From the NCBI GenBank assembly GCA_019116285.1, contig DXBX01000026.1, positions 81,014 to 145,013 of the forward strand: DNA of 64,000 bases, in the 5' to 3' direction. A program made the position numbers and the translations under genes. The stretch comes from Candidatus Bacteroides merdigallinarum. Lineage in GTDB: Bacteria > Bacteroidota > Bacteroidia > Bacteroidales > Bacteroidaceae. Under the pieces are notes generated by a model that did not search any database, was not told where the DNA came from, and was given only the letters and a program-made list of their open reading frames with translations. Shown in pieces: positions 27,747-36,573 of the stretch (position 1 is its first letter; each line of letters opens with the position of its first letter).

Positions 27747-28790
27747 ATGCTGGCATACACTTACATCAGACAAGGCGAATTCCGTCTCCTGGACAAGCCG
27801 AAACCCGTGCTGAAGGATGAGCATGACGCCATTGTCCGCGTCACCCTGGGCAGCATCTGAACCAGCGACCTGCACATCAAGCATGGCAGTGTGCCGCGTG
27901 CCGTGCCCGGCATCACCGTCGGCCACGAGATGGTGGGCGTGGTGGAAGAAGTGGGGGCGGCAGTCACCCGCGTGCGCCCCGGAGACAGGGTTACGGTCAA
28001 TGTGGAGACCTTCTGCGGTGAGTGCTTCTTCTGCAAGAAAGGCTATGTGAACAACTGCACCGACCCCGACGGCGGCTGGGCCTTGGGGTGCCGCATCGAC
28101 GGCGGACAGGCGGAGTATGTGCGGGTGCCCCATGCCGACCAAGGCCTTGACCGCATCCCCGACGGAGTGACGGACGAGCAGGCCCTCTTTACGGGCGACA
28201 TCCTTGCCACCGGCTTTTGGGCGGCGCGCATCTCGGACATCACGCCGGAGGACACTGTGCTCCTCATCGGTGCAGGGCCTACGGGCATCTGCACGCTGCT
28301 CTGTGCGATGCTGAAGCATCCGAAGCGGATTATCATTTGTGAGAAGTCGGCCGAACGCCGCGCCTTTGTGCAGGCGCATTATCCCGATGTCTTGCTGACG
28401 GAACCGGATACGTGCATCGACTTTGTACGCACGCACTCCGACCACGGCGGCGCTGATGTGGTGCTGGAAGTGGCGGGCGCGGACGACACCTTCTGCCTGG
28501 CGTGGCAGTGTGCGCGACCCAATGCCACGGTCACTGTCGTGGCGCTCTACGACCGTCCGCAGGTGCTCCCCCTGCCCGATATGTATGGCAAGAACCTCAC
28601 CTTCAAGACAGGCGGTGTGGACGGCTGCGACTGCGCCGAAATCCTCCGCCTGATTGCTGAGGGGCGCATTGACACCACGCCGCTCATCACGCACCGCTAT
28701 CCGCTGGACAAGATAGAGGAGGCCTACCGCCTCTTCGAAAGCAAGGCGGACGGAGTGATGAAGGTGGCCATTGAAGGCATTTCCCGTTAA
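27747..28790 (+). CDS. Zinc-dependent alcohol dehydrogenase with in-frame TGA at the zinc-ligand position
   Basis: 348 codons counting the in-frame TGA at 27858-27860 (codon 38). Before it: MLAYTYIRQGEFRLLDKPKP. After it: TSDLHIKHGSVPRAVPG, then GHEMVGVVEEVG, the structural zinc cysteines (CGECFFCKKGYVNNC), the NAD-binding LLIGAGPTGICTLL and an intact C-terminus. In this family the residue before T/G-x-D-L-H is the cysteine that binds catalytic zinc, and TGA replaces it. A 7-bp hairpin (stems 27881-27887 and 27900-27906) has a 12-nt loop starting AGU, 27 nt past the TGA, compatible with a bacterial SECIS. So this is either a selenoprotein or a nonsense mutant of cysteine. Confidence 0.7.
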
Positions 28791-28803
28791 AGAAAGAACA
28801 GCT

Positions 28804-29607
28804 TTACTCCCGCGCTCTTAATTCCCAAAACGCTACGGCTGATGCCGCCGCCACGTTGAGCGAATCCACGCCATGCGCCATGGGGATGCGCACCACGTAG
28901 TCGGCCTCGGCAATGGTTTCTTTAGGCAACCCGTCTCCCTCCGTGCCCATCACGAGAGCGAGGCGGGCTTCTTGCTTCAATGCGGGCGCATCCAGCGGGA
29001 TGGATTGGTCGGTGAGCGCCATGGCTGCCGTGCGGAAGCCGAAGTCGTGGAGGCGCGTCAGGGGAGCGTCCAGCCACATCCACGGCACGAGGAACACCGA
29101 GCCCATGGATACGCGCACCGCCCGGCGGTTCAGCGGGTCGCAGGAGTTGCGCGTCAGCAGTACGCCGTCCATCCCCAAGGCCGCCGCCGAGCGGAAGATG
29201 GCGCCGATGTTAGTCGTGTCCACCACGCCGTTGATGACCACGAGGCGGCGTGCATTTCCACAAATATCCTCAAGACTTCGCTCCACAGGGCGGCGCAGGG
29301 CGCAGAGCACGCCGCGCGTCAGGGTGTAGCCGGTCAGTTGGGCCAGGAGTTCACGCTCGCCGGTGTAGACGGGGATGTCGCCGCAGTGGGTGATGATGTC
29401 CGCGGCATCGCCCGTGATGTGCCGCCGCTCGCAGAGGAGGGCCACGGGCGTATAATCCGCTTCCAACGCCACGCGGATGACCTTGGGGCTTTCGGCAATA
29501 AAAATGCCCTTGCCGGGCTCCAGCCGGTTGCGCAGCTGGGCTTCGGTAAGGGCACTGAATATGTCCACGCCGGGATGGGCGAGGGAAGTGATTTCAATGA
29601 GGGGCAT
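28804..29607 (-). CDS. TrmH/SpoU-family RNA 2'-O-methyltransferase
   Basis: 267 residues. An N-terminal substrate-binding domain (KGIFIAESPKVIRVAL) precedes the trefoil-knot methylase domain with its three motifs: DTTNIGAIFRSAAALG, LVMGTEGDGL and IPMAHGVDSLNVAAASAV. Target RNA unknown. Last gene of a leftward run; gap of 9 bp to the DUF1015 gene. Tail-to-tail with the alcohol dehydrogenase. Confidence 0.88.
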   Translation of the reverse strand: MPLIEITSLAHPGVDIFSALTEAQLRNRLEPGKGIFIAESPKVIRVALEADYTPVALLCERRHITGDAADIITHCGDIPVYTGERELLAQLTGYTLTRGVLCALRRPVERSLEDICGNARRLVVINGVVDTTNIGAIFRSAAALGMDGVLLTRNSCDPLNRRAVRVSMGSVFLVPWMWLDAPLTRLHDFGFRTAAMALTDQSIPLDAPALKQEARLALVMGTEGDGLPKETIAEADYVVRIPMAHGVDSLNVAAASAVAFWELRARE

Positions 29608-29616
29608 ACGTCTTGC

Positions 29617-30867
29617 TCAATCCAGTTTGTGAATGATTAATCCCGAGCGCAACTTCGGCTCGAACCACGTTGTCTTGGGTGGCATGATGTTGCCCGTGTC
29701 GGCAATGTCCATCAGCTGCTTCATGCTGACGGGGTAGAGGGCGAGAGCCATCGCCATCTCTCCGCTATCCACCCGCTGCTTCAGTTCGCCAAGGCCGCGG
29801 ATGCCTCCCACGAAGTCGATGCGCTTGTCCGAGCGGAGGTCGTGGATGCCCAGTAGTTCGTCCAGGATGTAGCGCGAGGAGATGGTGACATCCAGCACGC
29901 CGATGGGGTCGTGGTCGTCATACGTGTCCGGGTGGGCGGTCAGCGAGTACCAATGTCCGTCCACGTAGAGCGAGAAGTTGTGCAGGCAGGTCGGGCGGTA
30001 AGGCTCGGCGGTGCCCTTGTCCTCCACGTCGAAGTGCTTCTTCAGGGCATCGAGCAGCTGCGCGGGTGTCATTCTGTTGAGGTCGCGCACCACGCGGTTG
30101 TAGTCGATGATGGTCAGCTGTCCGGCGGGGAAGCACACGGCCATGAAGTAGTTGTACTCCTCATCGCCGCGGTGTTGCGGGTTTTGCTTTGCCTTTTCTG
30201 CGCCTACAAGTGCCGCCGCCGCACTGCGGTGGTGTCCGTCGGCGATGTACAGTGCGGGCATCTTGGCGAACTCTTGCGTGATGGCGTCGATGTCCTGCTT
30301 GTCGTCTATCACCCAGAAGGTGTGGCCGAAGCCGTCGCCCGGCGCGATGAAGTCGTACACCGGCGGGCGGGACGTATAGCGGGCGATGATGGCACTCAGC
30401 GCGTCATTGTCCGGGTAGGCGAAGAACACCGGCTCGATGTTGGCGTTGCAGACGCGGACGTGCTTCATGCGGTCTTCCTCCTTGTCGCGGCGGGTCAGTT
30501 CGTGCTTCTTGATGACGCCGTTGAGGTAGTCGGGCACGTAGGCGCCCACCACAAGGCCGTATTGCGTTTTGCCGTTCATCGTCTGGGCATAGATATAATA
30601 ATGCTCCTCCTTGTCTTGCACCAGCCAGCCGCGGTCCTGCCACGACCGGAAGTTCTCGGCGGCCTTCTGATACACGCGTTCATCGTGCTCGTCCGTGCCG
30701 ACGGGGAAGTCAATCTCCGGGCGGATGATGTGGTAGAGGGACATGTCGTTGCCCTCGGCCTCGTGGCGTGCCTCGTCAGAGTTGAGCACGTCGTAGGGGC
30801 GGGAGGCCACCTTCTCCACCAAGTTCTGCGGGGGGCGCAGTCCTCTAAAGGGTTTGATTGTTGCCAT
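29617..30867 (-). CDS. DUF1015 family protein
   Basis: 416 residues with the family opening FRGLRPPQNLVEKVASRPYD and the motif YIADGHHRSAAA (compare DGQHR-type proteins). Found directly after serC and serA in many Bacteroidales, as here (12-bp gap), so a link to serine or phosphoserine metabolism is suspected but unproven. Cytoplasmic. Confidence 0.88.
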   Translation of the reverse strand: MATIKPFRGLRPPQNLVEKVASRPYDVLNSDEARHEAEGNDMSLYHIIRPEIDFPVGTDEHDERVYQKAAENFRSWQDRGWLVQDKEEHYYIYAQTMNGKTQYGLVVGAYVPDYLNGVIKKHELTRRDKEEDRMKHVRVCNANIEPVFFAYPDNDALSAIIARYTSRPPVYDFIAPGDGFGHTFWVIDDKQDIDAITQEFAKMPALYIADGHHRSAAAALVGAEKAKQNPQHRGDEEYNYFMAVCFPAGQLTIIDYNRVVRDLNRMTPAQLLDALKKHFDVEDKGTAEPYRPTCLHNFSLYVDGHWYSLTAHPDTYDDHDPIGVLDVTISSRYILDELLGIHDLRSDKRIDFVGGIRGLGELKQRVDSGEMAMALALYPVSMKQLMDIADTGNIMPPKTTWFEPKLRSGLIIHKLD

Positions 30868-30879
30868 AAGCGTCCGTTT

Positions 30880-31803
30880 TTACTTATTCACGCGGAAACG
30901 TTCGCATCCGTCCTTGAGGAAGCCTACAATCTGGCGTGCGGCGGCGATGCCGGCGTTGATATTGGCTTCGGCCGTCTGGGCACCCATCTTCTTCGGAGTG
31001 GAGAAGTAGCGGCCCGGTGCCGTCTGCTCAAACTCTGCGTTGCGGACGGGCATGATGTCGGTCAAATACTTCAAGTCAGCGCGTTCGGCCAGGAGTTTGA
31101 GCAAGCCTTCCTCGTCGATGACCTCCTTGCGCGCGGTGTTGATGAGGACGCCGCCTTTCGGCATACGGTTCACCAGGTCATAGCCGATGGAGCCTTTTGT
31201 CTCGGGTGTGGCGGGGATGTGCAGGGAGACGATGTTGGACTTCCGGTAGAGTTCTTCCGCGCTGTCCACGGGGGTGATGCCGTCGGCGCGCATGGCTTCC
31301 ACAGCGGCAGGGAAGGCATCGTAGGCCAGGATGCTCATGCCGAAGCCCTTGGCGATGCGGGCGACGTTGCGCCCCACGTTGCCGTAGGCGTGGATGCCCA
31401 GCGTCTTGCCTTTCAGCTCCGAGCCGGACGTGCCGTTATAAAGGTTGCGCACGGCCATCACCATGAGGCCGAACGCCAACTCGGCCACGGCGTTGGAGTT
31501 TTGTCCCGGCGTGTTCATCACGCAGACACCGTGGGCAGTGGCGGCGGCCAGGTCGACGTTGTCATAGCCGGCCCCGGCACGCACCACGATTTTCAGCTGC
31601 TTGGCGGCGTCGAGCACCTCGGCGTCCACCACATCGCTGCGGATGATGAGGGCGTCGGCATCGGCCACTGCTTCCAACAACTTGGCCTTTTCACCATATT
31701 TCTCCAGCAGCGCCAGTTCATAGCCTGCTGCTTCTATCTCTTTGCGGATGCCGTCCACGGCAATCTTGGCGAACGGCTTATCGGTTGCGACTAATACTTT
31801 CAT
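30880..31803 (-). CDS. serA: D-3-phosphoglycerate dehydrogenase, short form
   Basis: 307 residues. D-isomer 2-hydroxyacid dehydrogenase with the NAD motif GIHAYGNVGRNVARIAKGFG and substrate residues in VVRAGAGYDNVD. No C-terminal ACT domain, so serine feedback through ACT is not expected. Catalyses the first step of serine synthesis. Second gene of the serC-serA-DUF1015 operon. Confidence 0.9.
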   Translation of the reverse strand: MKVLVATDKPFAKIAVDGIRKEIEAAGYELALLEKYGEKAKLLEAVADADALIIRSDVVDAEVLDAAKQLKIVVRAGAGYDNVDLAAATAHGVCVMNTPGQNSNAVAELAFGLMVMAVRNLYNGTSGSELKGKTLGIHAYGNVGRNVARIAKGFGMSILAYDAFPAAVEAMRADGITPVDSAEELYRKSNIVSLHIPATPETKGSIGYDLVNRMPKGGVLINTARKEVIDEEGLLKLLAERADLKYLTDIMPVRNAEFEQTAPGRYFSTPKKMGAQTAEANINAGIAAARQIVGFLKDGCERFRVNK

Positions 31804-31825
31804 ACGGATGATGAGGTTAAGGGGG

Positions 31826-32893
31826 TTAGTGTTTCTGCTCGAATTCCTTCATGCAGTCGACGAGGGCCTGCACGCTGCTGAGCGGCATGGCGTTGTAGCA
31901 CGAGGCGCGGAAGCCGCCCACACTGCGGTGTCCCTTGATGCCCACCATGCCGTGCTCGGTGGCGAAGGCCAGGAATTCGGCTTCCAGCTCCTTGTATTCA
32001 GGCGCCATGACGAAGCAGATGTTCATGCGCGAGCGGTCTTCCTCGACGGCGGTGCCGCGGAAGAGCTTGTTGCGGTCGATTTCGCCGTAGAGCAGCTCTG
32101 CGCGTTCGTTGGCGCGGCGATCCATCTCCGCGATGCCTCCCTCGGCCTTGATCCAGCGGAGGGTCTGCAGGGCGGCGTAGATGGGCACGACGGGCGGCGT
32201 GTTGAACATGGTGCCGGCGTCGACGTGCGTCTTGTAGTTCAGCATCGTGGGTATCGGTCTGCTGACGCGGCCCAGGGCATCATCCTTGACGATGACGAAG
32301 GTCACGCCTGAGGGAGCCAGGTTCTTCTGCGCGCCGCCATAGATGCAGATGTACTTGGACACGTCCACGGGGCGGGAGAAGATGTCCGACGACATGTCGC
32401 CCACCAGGGGAACCGGTGCGTCGGGGTCGGCCTTCAGCTCGGTGCCGAAGATGGTGTTGTTGGTCGTGATGTGCAGGTAGTCCGCATCGGCGGGCACGGT
32501 GTAGTCTTTGGGGATGAAGGTATAATTGGCATCGGCCGACGAGGCTACTTCGACCACCTCGCCGAACAGCTTGGCTTCTTTCATCGCCTTCTTGGCCCAA
32601 GTGCCTGTGTTGAGGTAGGCGGCCTTGTGCTCCAGGAAGTTGTAGGGTACCATACAGAATTCAAGGCTGGCGCCGCCGCCCAGGAAGAGGACGCTGTATC
32701 CGTCCGGTATCTGGAGCAGCTCCTTGAAGAGGGCGCGTGCTTCGTCCACGACGGGCTGGAAGTCCTTGGCGCGGTGGCTGATTTCCATCAGTGAAAGGCC
32801 CGAGCCGTTGTAGTCAAGGATGGCTTGGGCTGTCTTCTCGATCACCTCGCGGGGCAGAATGGAGGGTCCCGCATTAAAGTTATGTTTCTGCAT
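31826..32893 (-). CDS. serC: Phosphoserine aminotransferase
   Basis: 355 residues. Class V aminotransferase beginning [22 protein letters not shown] lysine in [19 protein letters not shown]-terminal [15 protein letters not shown]. Converts 3-phosphohydroxypyruvate to phosphoserine. First gene of the operon with serA and behind one of the clearest promoters in the window. Confidence 0.96.
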   Translation of the reverse strand: MQKHNFNAGPSILPREVIEKTAQAILDYNGSGLSLMEISHRAKDFQPVVDEARALFKELLQIPDGYSVLFLGGGASLEFCMVPYNFLEHKAAYLNTGTWAKKAMKEAKLFGEVVEVASSADANYTFIPKDYTVPADADYLHITTNNTIFGTELKADPDAPVPLVGDMSSDIFSRPVDVSKYICIYGGAQKNLAPSGVTFVIVKDDALGRVSRPIPTMLNYKTHVDAGTMFNTPPVVPIYAALQTLRWIKAEGGIAEMDRRANERAELLYGEIDRNKLFRGTAVEEDRSRMNICFVMAPEYKELEAEFLAFATEHGMVGIKGHRSVGGFRASCYNAMPLSSVQALVDCMKEFEQKH

Positions 32894-32950
32894 AGGTCAA
32901 ATTGGTTTTAGTTCGACATTTCGTTTACTGGTTGATGTCTTACGACAGGG

Positions 32951-32981
32951 CGAAGTTACGGATTTATTTCGTCAAACCAAA
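32951..32981 (-). promoter_or_regulatory. Promoter of serC-serA-DUF1015
   Basis: On the minus strand, TTTG (32981-32978), 19-nt spacer, TAACTTCG (32958-32951): the Bacteroides consensus with one mismatch in the -7 box. Confidence 0.6.
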
Positions 32982-33081
32982 CATTTCCTGCTGTTTTTTC
33001 ACCAAATGCGTGTATTTTCCTTTCGTTTTATTGGCGGATGGGCGGTTTTTGTTCCAAATTGTTATGCGGGGATGTCAACGC

Positions 33082-33129
33082 CCGGACGCCGGTTACAGTT
33101 TGTCTGTCAGGGCATTTGCCGGCGTCCGG
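33082..33129. terminator. GC-rich inverted repeat downstream of the DEAD helicase gene
   Basis: CCGGACGCCGG (33082-33092) and CCGGCGTCCGG (33119-33129) are perfect inverted copies separated by 26 bases. No T-tract follows on either strand, so termination by this hairpin alone is uncertain. Confidence 0.45.
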
Positions 33130-33164
33130 ACTGTTAGATTTCAGGCATAAAAACTGCATGTTTA

Positions 33165-34490
33165 TTACTTTGCCTCCTCGATGCGGGTCTTGAGGCCCTT
33201 GATTTTCTCGCCTTGCACCAGGCGGAGCACCTGGCGGAGGCGGTCGGCGCGCACGGCGGCGAGGGCGAAGCGGGGCAGGACGTCCACGCGCCCCAGGTCG
33301 TCGGCCGACAGTCCGCCCTGCTTGCAGAGGAAGCCCACGATGTCGCCCCGGCTCAGTCGGTCGCGTTTCCCCTTACCTATATATATAGTGGCCCACTCGG
33401 GCCGGGGGATGGGCAGGGGCGCGTCGGGCAGGGGGAATGCCGGGATCTCCTCCGCGACGTAGGCGGGCAGCGGCTCGTCCGGGCCGAGCAGGAGGTAGGC
33501 CGTGCCCGTGGCCGTCCAGCGGGCGGTGCGTCCGTTGCGGTGGGTGAAGGCGTCGGCCTGCGGCGGCAGGTGGTAGTGGACGACGGCGCCCACGCCTTCT
33601 ATGTCCAATCCGCGGGCGGCGAGGTCGGTGCAGACGAGCGCCGGGGCCGAGCCGTTGCGGAAGCGGTAGAGGGCGCGCTCGCGCTCGTCCTGCTCCATCC
33701 CGCCGTGGAAGGCGGCGCAGGGGAACCGCCGGTCGCGCAGGAAGCGGGCGATGCGCTCGACGCTCTCGCGGTGGTTGACGAAGACGAGCGCGGGGCGGGT
33801 GCCCGGCATACAGAGCAGCCGCAGCAGGGTTTCGAGCTTGTCCCGCTGCGGGGACTGCACCCGGCGCAGTTGCAGCCGCCCGTCGTCCGCGCCCGTGCCG
33901 AGGAAGTCCAGGCGGAGGGCGGCGGCGGGGCCGGCGCTCAGCGGGAGGAAGTCGGGGATTTCCCGGGCATCCGTGGCGGAGAGCAGCACGCGGCGGCGTA
34001 CACCTTGCAGGGCGGCGGTGAGTTCCTCCAGCTCGTCGCGGAAGCCCAGCTCGAGGCATTTGTCGAATTCGTCGATGACGAGCGTGCGGACGGCGGCGGG
34101 GTCGAAGTTGTGCTTCCGCAGGTGGTCGCACAGGCGTCCGGGCGTGGCGATGAGCAGTGCGGGGCGTACCTGGCGCAGTCGTCGGTGCTCGTCCATGGTG
34201 GGCCGTCCGCCGTGCAGGCAGAGGGCGGCGGCGGGGGTGCGGAGCGTGCGGTAGACCTCGGCGGTCTGCTGCGCCAGTTCGCGCGTGGGGGTGACGACGA
34301 CGGCCTGCACCTCCGGGCGGCCGGCGTCCAGCTCCGCGGCCAGGGGCAGCAGGTAGGCCAGCGTCTTGCCCGTGCCGGTGGGCGAGAGGAGGACCAGGTC
34401 GCGGCCGTCCGTCCAGGCGCGGCGGGCGGCTTCTTGCATGGGGGTGAGCGCGTCGAGGCCGAGGCGCGCCAGGGTTTGCTGAATGTCCAT
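33165..34490 (-). CDS. DEAD-box RNA helicase, DbpA-like
   Basis: 441 residues. Q motif (LTPMQEAARRAW), Walker A SPTGTGKT, PTRELAQQ, TPGRL, motif II DEFD instead of DEAD, SAT, and the C-terminal helicase domain with TDLAARGLDIEGV and HRNGRTAR. The final 75 residues (ATIYIGKGKRDRLSRGDIVG onward) match the DbpA RNA-binding domain that recognises 23S rRNA hairpin 92, pointing to large-subunit assembly. Very GC-rich. Confidence 0.88.
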   Translation of the reverse strand: MDIQQTLARLGLDALTPMQEAARRAWTDGRDLVLLSPTGTGKTLAYLLPLAAELDAGRPEVQAVVVTPTRELAQQTAEVYRTLRTPAAALCLHGGRPTMDEHRRLRQVRPALLIATPGRLCDHLRKHNFDPAAVRTLVIDEFDKCLELGFRDELEELTAALQGVRRRVLLSATDAREIPDFLPLSAGPAAALRLDFLGTGADDGRLQLRRVQSPQRDKLETLLRLLCMPGTRPALVFVNHRESVERIARFLRDRRFPCAAFHGGMEQDERERALYRFRNGSAPALVCTDLAARGLDIEGVGAVVHYHLPPQADAFTHRNGRTARWTATGTAYLLLGPDEPLPAYVAEEIPAFPLPDAPLPIPRPEWATIYIGKGKRDRLSRGDIVGFLCKQGGLSADDLGRVDVLPRFALAAVRADRLRQVLRLVQGEKIKGLKTRIEEAK

Positions 34491-34511
34491 ATATAATAAG
34501 GTGTAAAAATC

Positions 34512-35549
34512 TTATAGACTATTTTCAATTTCTTCTATGGTGGGTAACTGGCTTTGTAGTTCTGTAGGGATTAACTTTGTCAGCTCGTAAGATGAAATGC
34601 CAATGGGTTGACTGGTACTTTCTAATGCGTATTGTGCAATTACGTCATTTTTTGTTTTGCAGATGAGTAGTCCTACGGTAGGATTGTCTTCTTTTCTCTT
34701 TTTCAGATGATTTACCGCACTGACATATAGACCTAATTGCCCTAAATATTCTCCTTTGAACTTAGAGGTCTTCAATTCTACCACTATGTAACAGCGCAGT
34801 TCAAGATGGTAGAACAATAGGTCGGCAAAAAGAGTTTCATCTCCCACTTCAAGAGGAATCTGGCGTCCAATATAGGCAAAACCTTGTCCCAATTCAAGTA
34901 GGAAACGTGTGATGTTTGTTGTGAGTGCGTTTTCCAATTCTTGTTCGCGAAAGTCTTCCGTTAGTGTAAGGAAGTCAAAGTTATATGGATCCTTCAAGGT
35001 TTGTTGCGCTAATTCACTTTGAGGCTGTGGTAATAGACGTGTGAAATTGTTAAGAGCCTTTCCTTGACGTTCATAGAGGTCGGTATCTAAAAAATTAAGC
35101 AACATAGATCGGCTCCATCCATTTTCCAATGTTTTTTGTAGAAAGAACATGGCTTTATCGGGATCTTTGCATCGTGAAATGATGTAAAGGTGATGTCCCC
35201 ATGGTACAGAGAAGAATGCTTCGCCTAATTTGGCAACAACTTGTTGCCAAATTGCTTCTTTGTAGTAGAGGTTGAACCATTGGCGAATATATCGGAGATT
35301 GCGATAGGAAAATCCTTTCATATCTGGAAATTCCATCAGCAATTCATGGCTCATTTCTTTCAGCCATCCATTTCCCCATTGGGCTTGTCCTTGTTTGGAT
35401 GCAATTTCTTTGCCCAAATGCCAATAAAGGTGCAATAACTCCGAATTGACTCTAACGGCAGCTTTGAGTTGCGCCTGTCTGATGTCTTTCTTCAATGAAG
35501 AAATCCAAGTAAGGAAGTTGTCATCTATCTGAAATCCTTTCTGTGCCAT
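34512..35549 (-). CDS. DUF1016 (YhcG-like) PDDEXK nuclease family protein
   Basis: 345 residues. An N-terminal helical DUF1016-N domain (VNSELLHLYWHLGKEIASKQ, GFSYRNLRYIRQWF) and a C-terminal PD-(D/E)xK-like domain with DLLFYHLELRCYIVVELK. These proteins often accompany type I restriction loci or mobile DNA; here it stands alone. It is clearly more AT-rich than the helicase and prmA genes on either side, which suggests acquisition. Confidence 0.88.
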   Translation of the reverse strand: MAQKGFQIDDNFLTWISSLKKDIRQAQLKAAVRVNSELLHLYWHLGKEIASKQGQAQWGNGWLKEMSHELLMEFPDMKGFSYRNLRYIRQWFNLYYKEAIWQQVVAKLGEAFFSVPWGHHLYIISRCKDPDKAMFFLQKTLENGWSRSMLLNFLDTDLYERQGKALNNFTRLLPQPQSELAQQTLKDPYNFDFLTLTEDFREQELENALTTNITRFLLELGQGFAYIGRQIPLEVGDETLFADLLFYHLELRCYIVVELKTSKFKGEYLGQLGLYVSAVNHLKKRKEDNPTVGLLICKTKNDVIAQYALESTSQPIGISSYELTKLIPTELQSQLPTIEEIENSL

Positions 35550-35560
35550 ATCTATACCAT

Positions 35561-36424
35561 TTAGATGATTGTCAGATTGGGTTTCGCCACGCGCACCAGC
35601 GTCCAGCGCCGGTCCGACCGCTGGTGGACGAACGTCAGGCCCAGCCTTTCTGCCTCGGCGCGGATCAGGGGGACGTCCTCTTCGTAGAATCCGCTCATCA
35701 GCAGCGTCGCGCCCGGCGCCATCCGTGCCACGTAGTGCCGCATGTCGCTGAGGAGGATGTTGCGGTTGATATTGGCCAGGATGACGTCATACGGCCCCAT
35801 TTCCGCCAGGGTCGAGGCGTCGCCCTGCCGTACCGTGATGCGGTCCATGCCGTTCAGGGCGATGTTTTCCTGCGAATTGTTGACGCACCACTCGTCGATG
35901 TCCACGGCGTCCACGGCGTCCGCGCCGCGCATTCGGGCCAGGATGGCGAGGATGGATGTGCCGCAGCCCATGTCCAGCACGCGGCGGCCCGCCAGGTCCA
36001 TGTCCAGCAGCTCGGCCATGACCAGCCCTGTGGTCTCGTGATGCCCCGTGCCGAAGGCCATGCGGGGGTTGATGACGATGTCGTACTCGGCCGTCGGCAC
36101 GTCGCGGTGGAACGTGCTGTGGACGACGCACCGCCCTGCGATGACGATGGGCCGGAAGAAGTTCCGCTCCCACTCCTCGTTCCAGTTGCGGTCTTCGGCC
36201 TCCTGCCAGGTGTAGGACAGGCGGGTGTCCGGCAGGGGGAAGGCGTCGAGCGCGGCGCGGAGGGCGGTCTCGTCGTAGGTGTTCGCGCGGATGTAGGCGT
36301 CCAGCAGGCCGTCTTCCTGTTCCTGGAAGCTCTCGAAGCCGGCGTCGGCCAGCACGGCGCACAGCAGGTCCGTGGCGGTCTGCGAGCGCGGGGTGGGGAT
36401 GAAGGTGAATTGCAAGTACTTCAT
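35561..36424 (-). CDS. prmA: Ribosomal protein L11 methyltransferase
   Basis: 287 residues. PrmA features: INPRMAFGTGHHETTGLVM, RRVLDMGCGTSILAILAR and LANINRNILLSDM. Methylates L11 using SAM. 11 bp from the DUF1016 gene, which probably inserted behind it. Confidence 0.93.
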   Translation of the reverse strand: MKYLQFTFIPTPRSQTATDLLCAVLADAGFESFQEQEDGLLDAYIRANTYDETALRAALDAFPLPDTRLSYTWQEAEDRNWNEEWERNFFRPIVIAGRCVVHSTFHRDVPTAEYDIVINPRMAFGTGHHETTGLVMAELLDMDLAGRRVLDMGCGTSILAILARMRGADAVDAVDIDEWCVNNSQENIALNGMDRITVRQGDASTLAEMGPYDVILANINRNILLSDMRHYVARMAPGATLLMSGFYEEDVPLIRAEAERLGLTFVHQRSDRRWTLVRVAKPNLTII

Positions 36425-36513
36425 AACTGTCTGATTCTCGTTGTTTATATGAATTTCTGCGATAGTTTGTTAAATAACGGACGCCCCTTGTGCGGGGTGA
36501 ACATTATTATGTG

Positions 36514-36541
36514 TACCTTTGTTCAAGCTCCTGCAAAGGTA
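36514..36541. promoter_or_regulatory. Overlapping face-to-face promoter boxes
   Basis: Plus strand TACCTTTG (36514-36521) serves the gene at 36574; minus strand TACCTTTG (36541-36534) serves prmA. Only 12 bp separate them, with start points expected almost on top of each other, so each RNA would run through the other promoter. Confidence 0.5.
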
Positions 36542-36573
36542 GCCATTTGTTTAATCACTAAAGACAGAAGGAT

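Noticed and set aside
29911..31794. 627-codon open frame on the plus strand
   Set aside because: Antisense to DUF1015 and serA, both clearly real; the translation is Val/Gly/His-rich without motifs.
33213..34496. 427-codon open frame on the plus strand
   Set aside because: Antisense shadow of the very GC-rich DEAD helicase gene.
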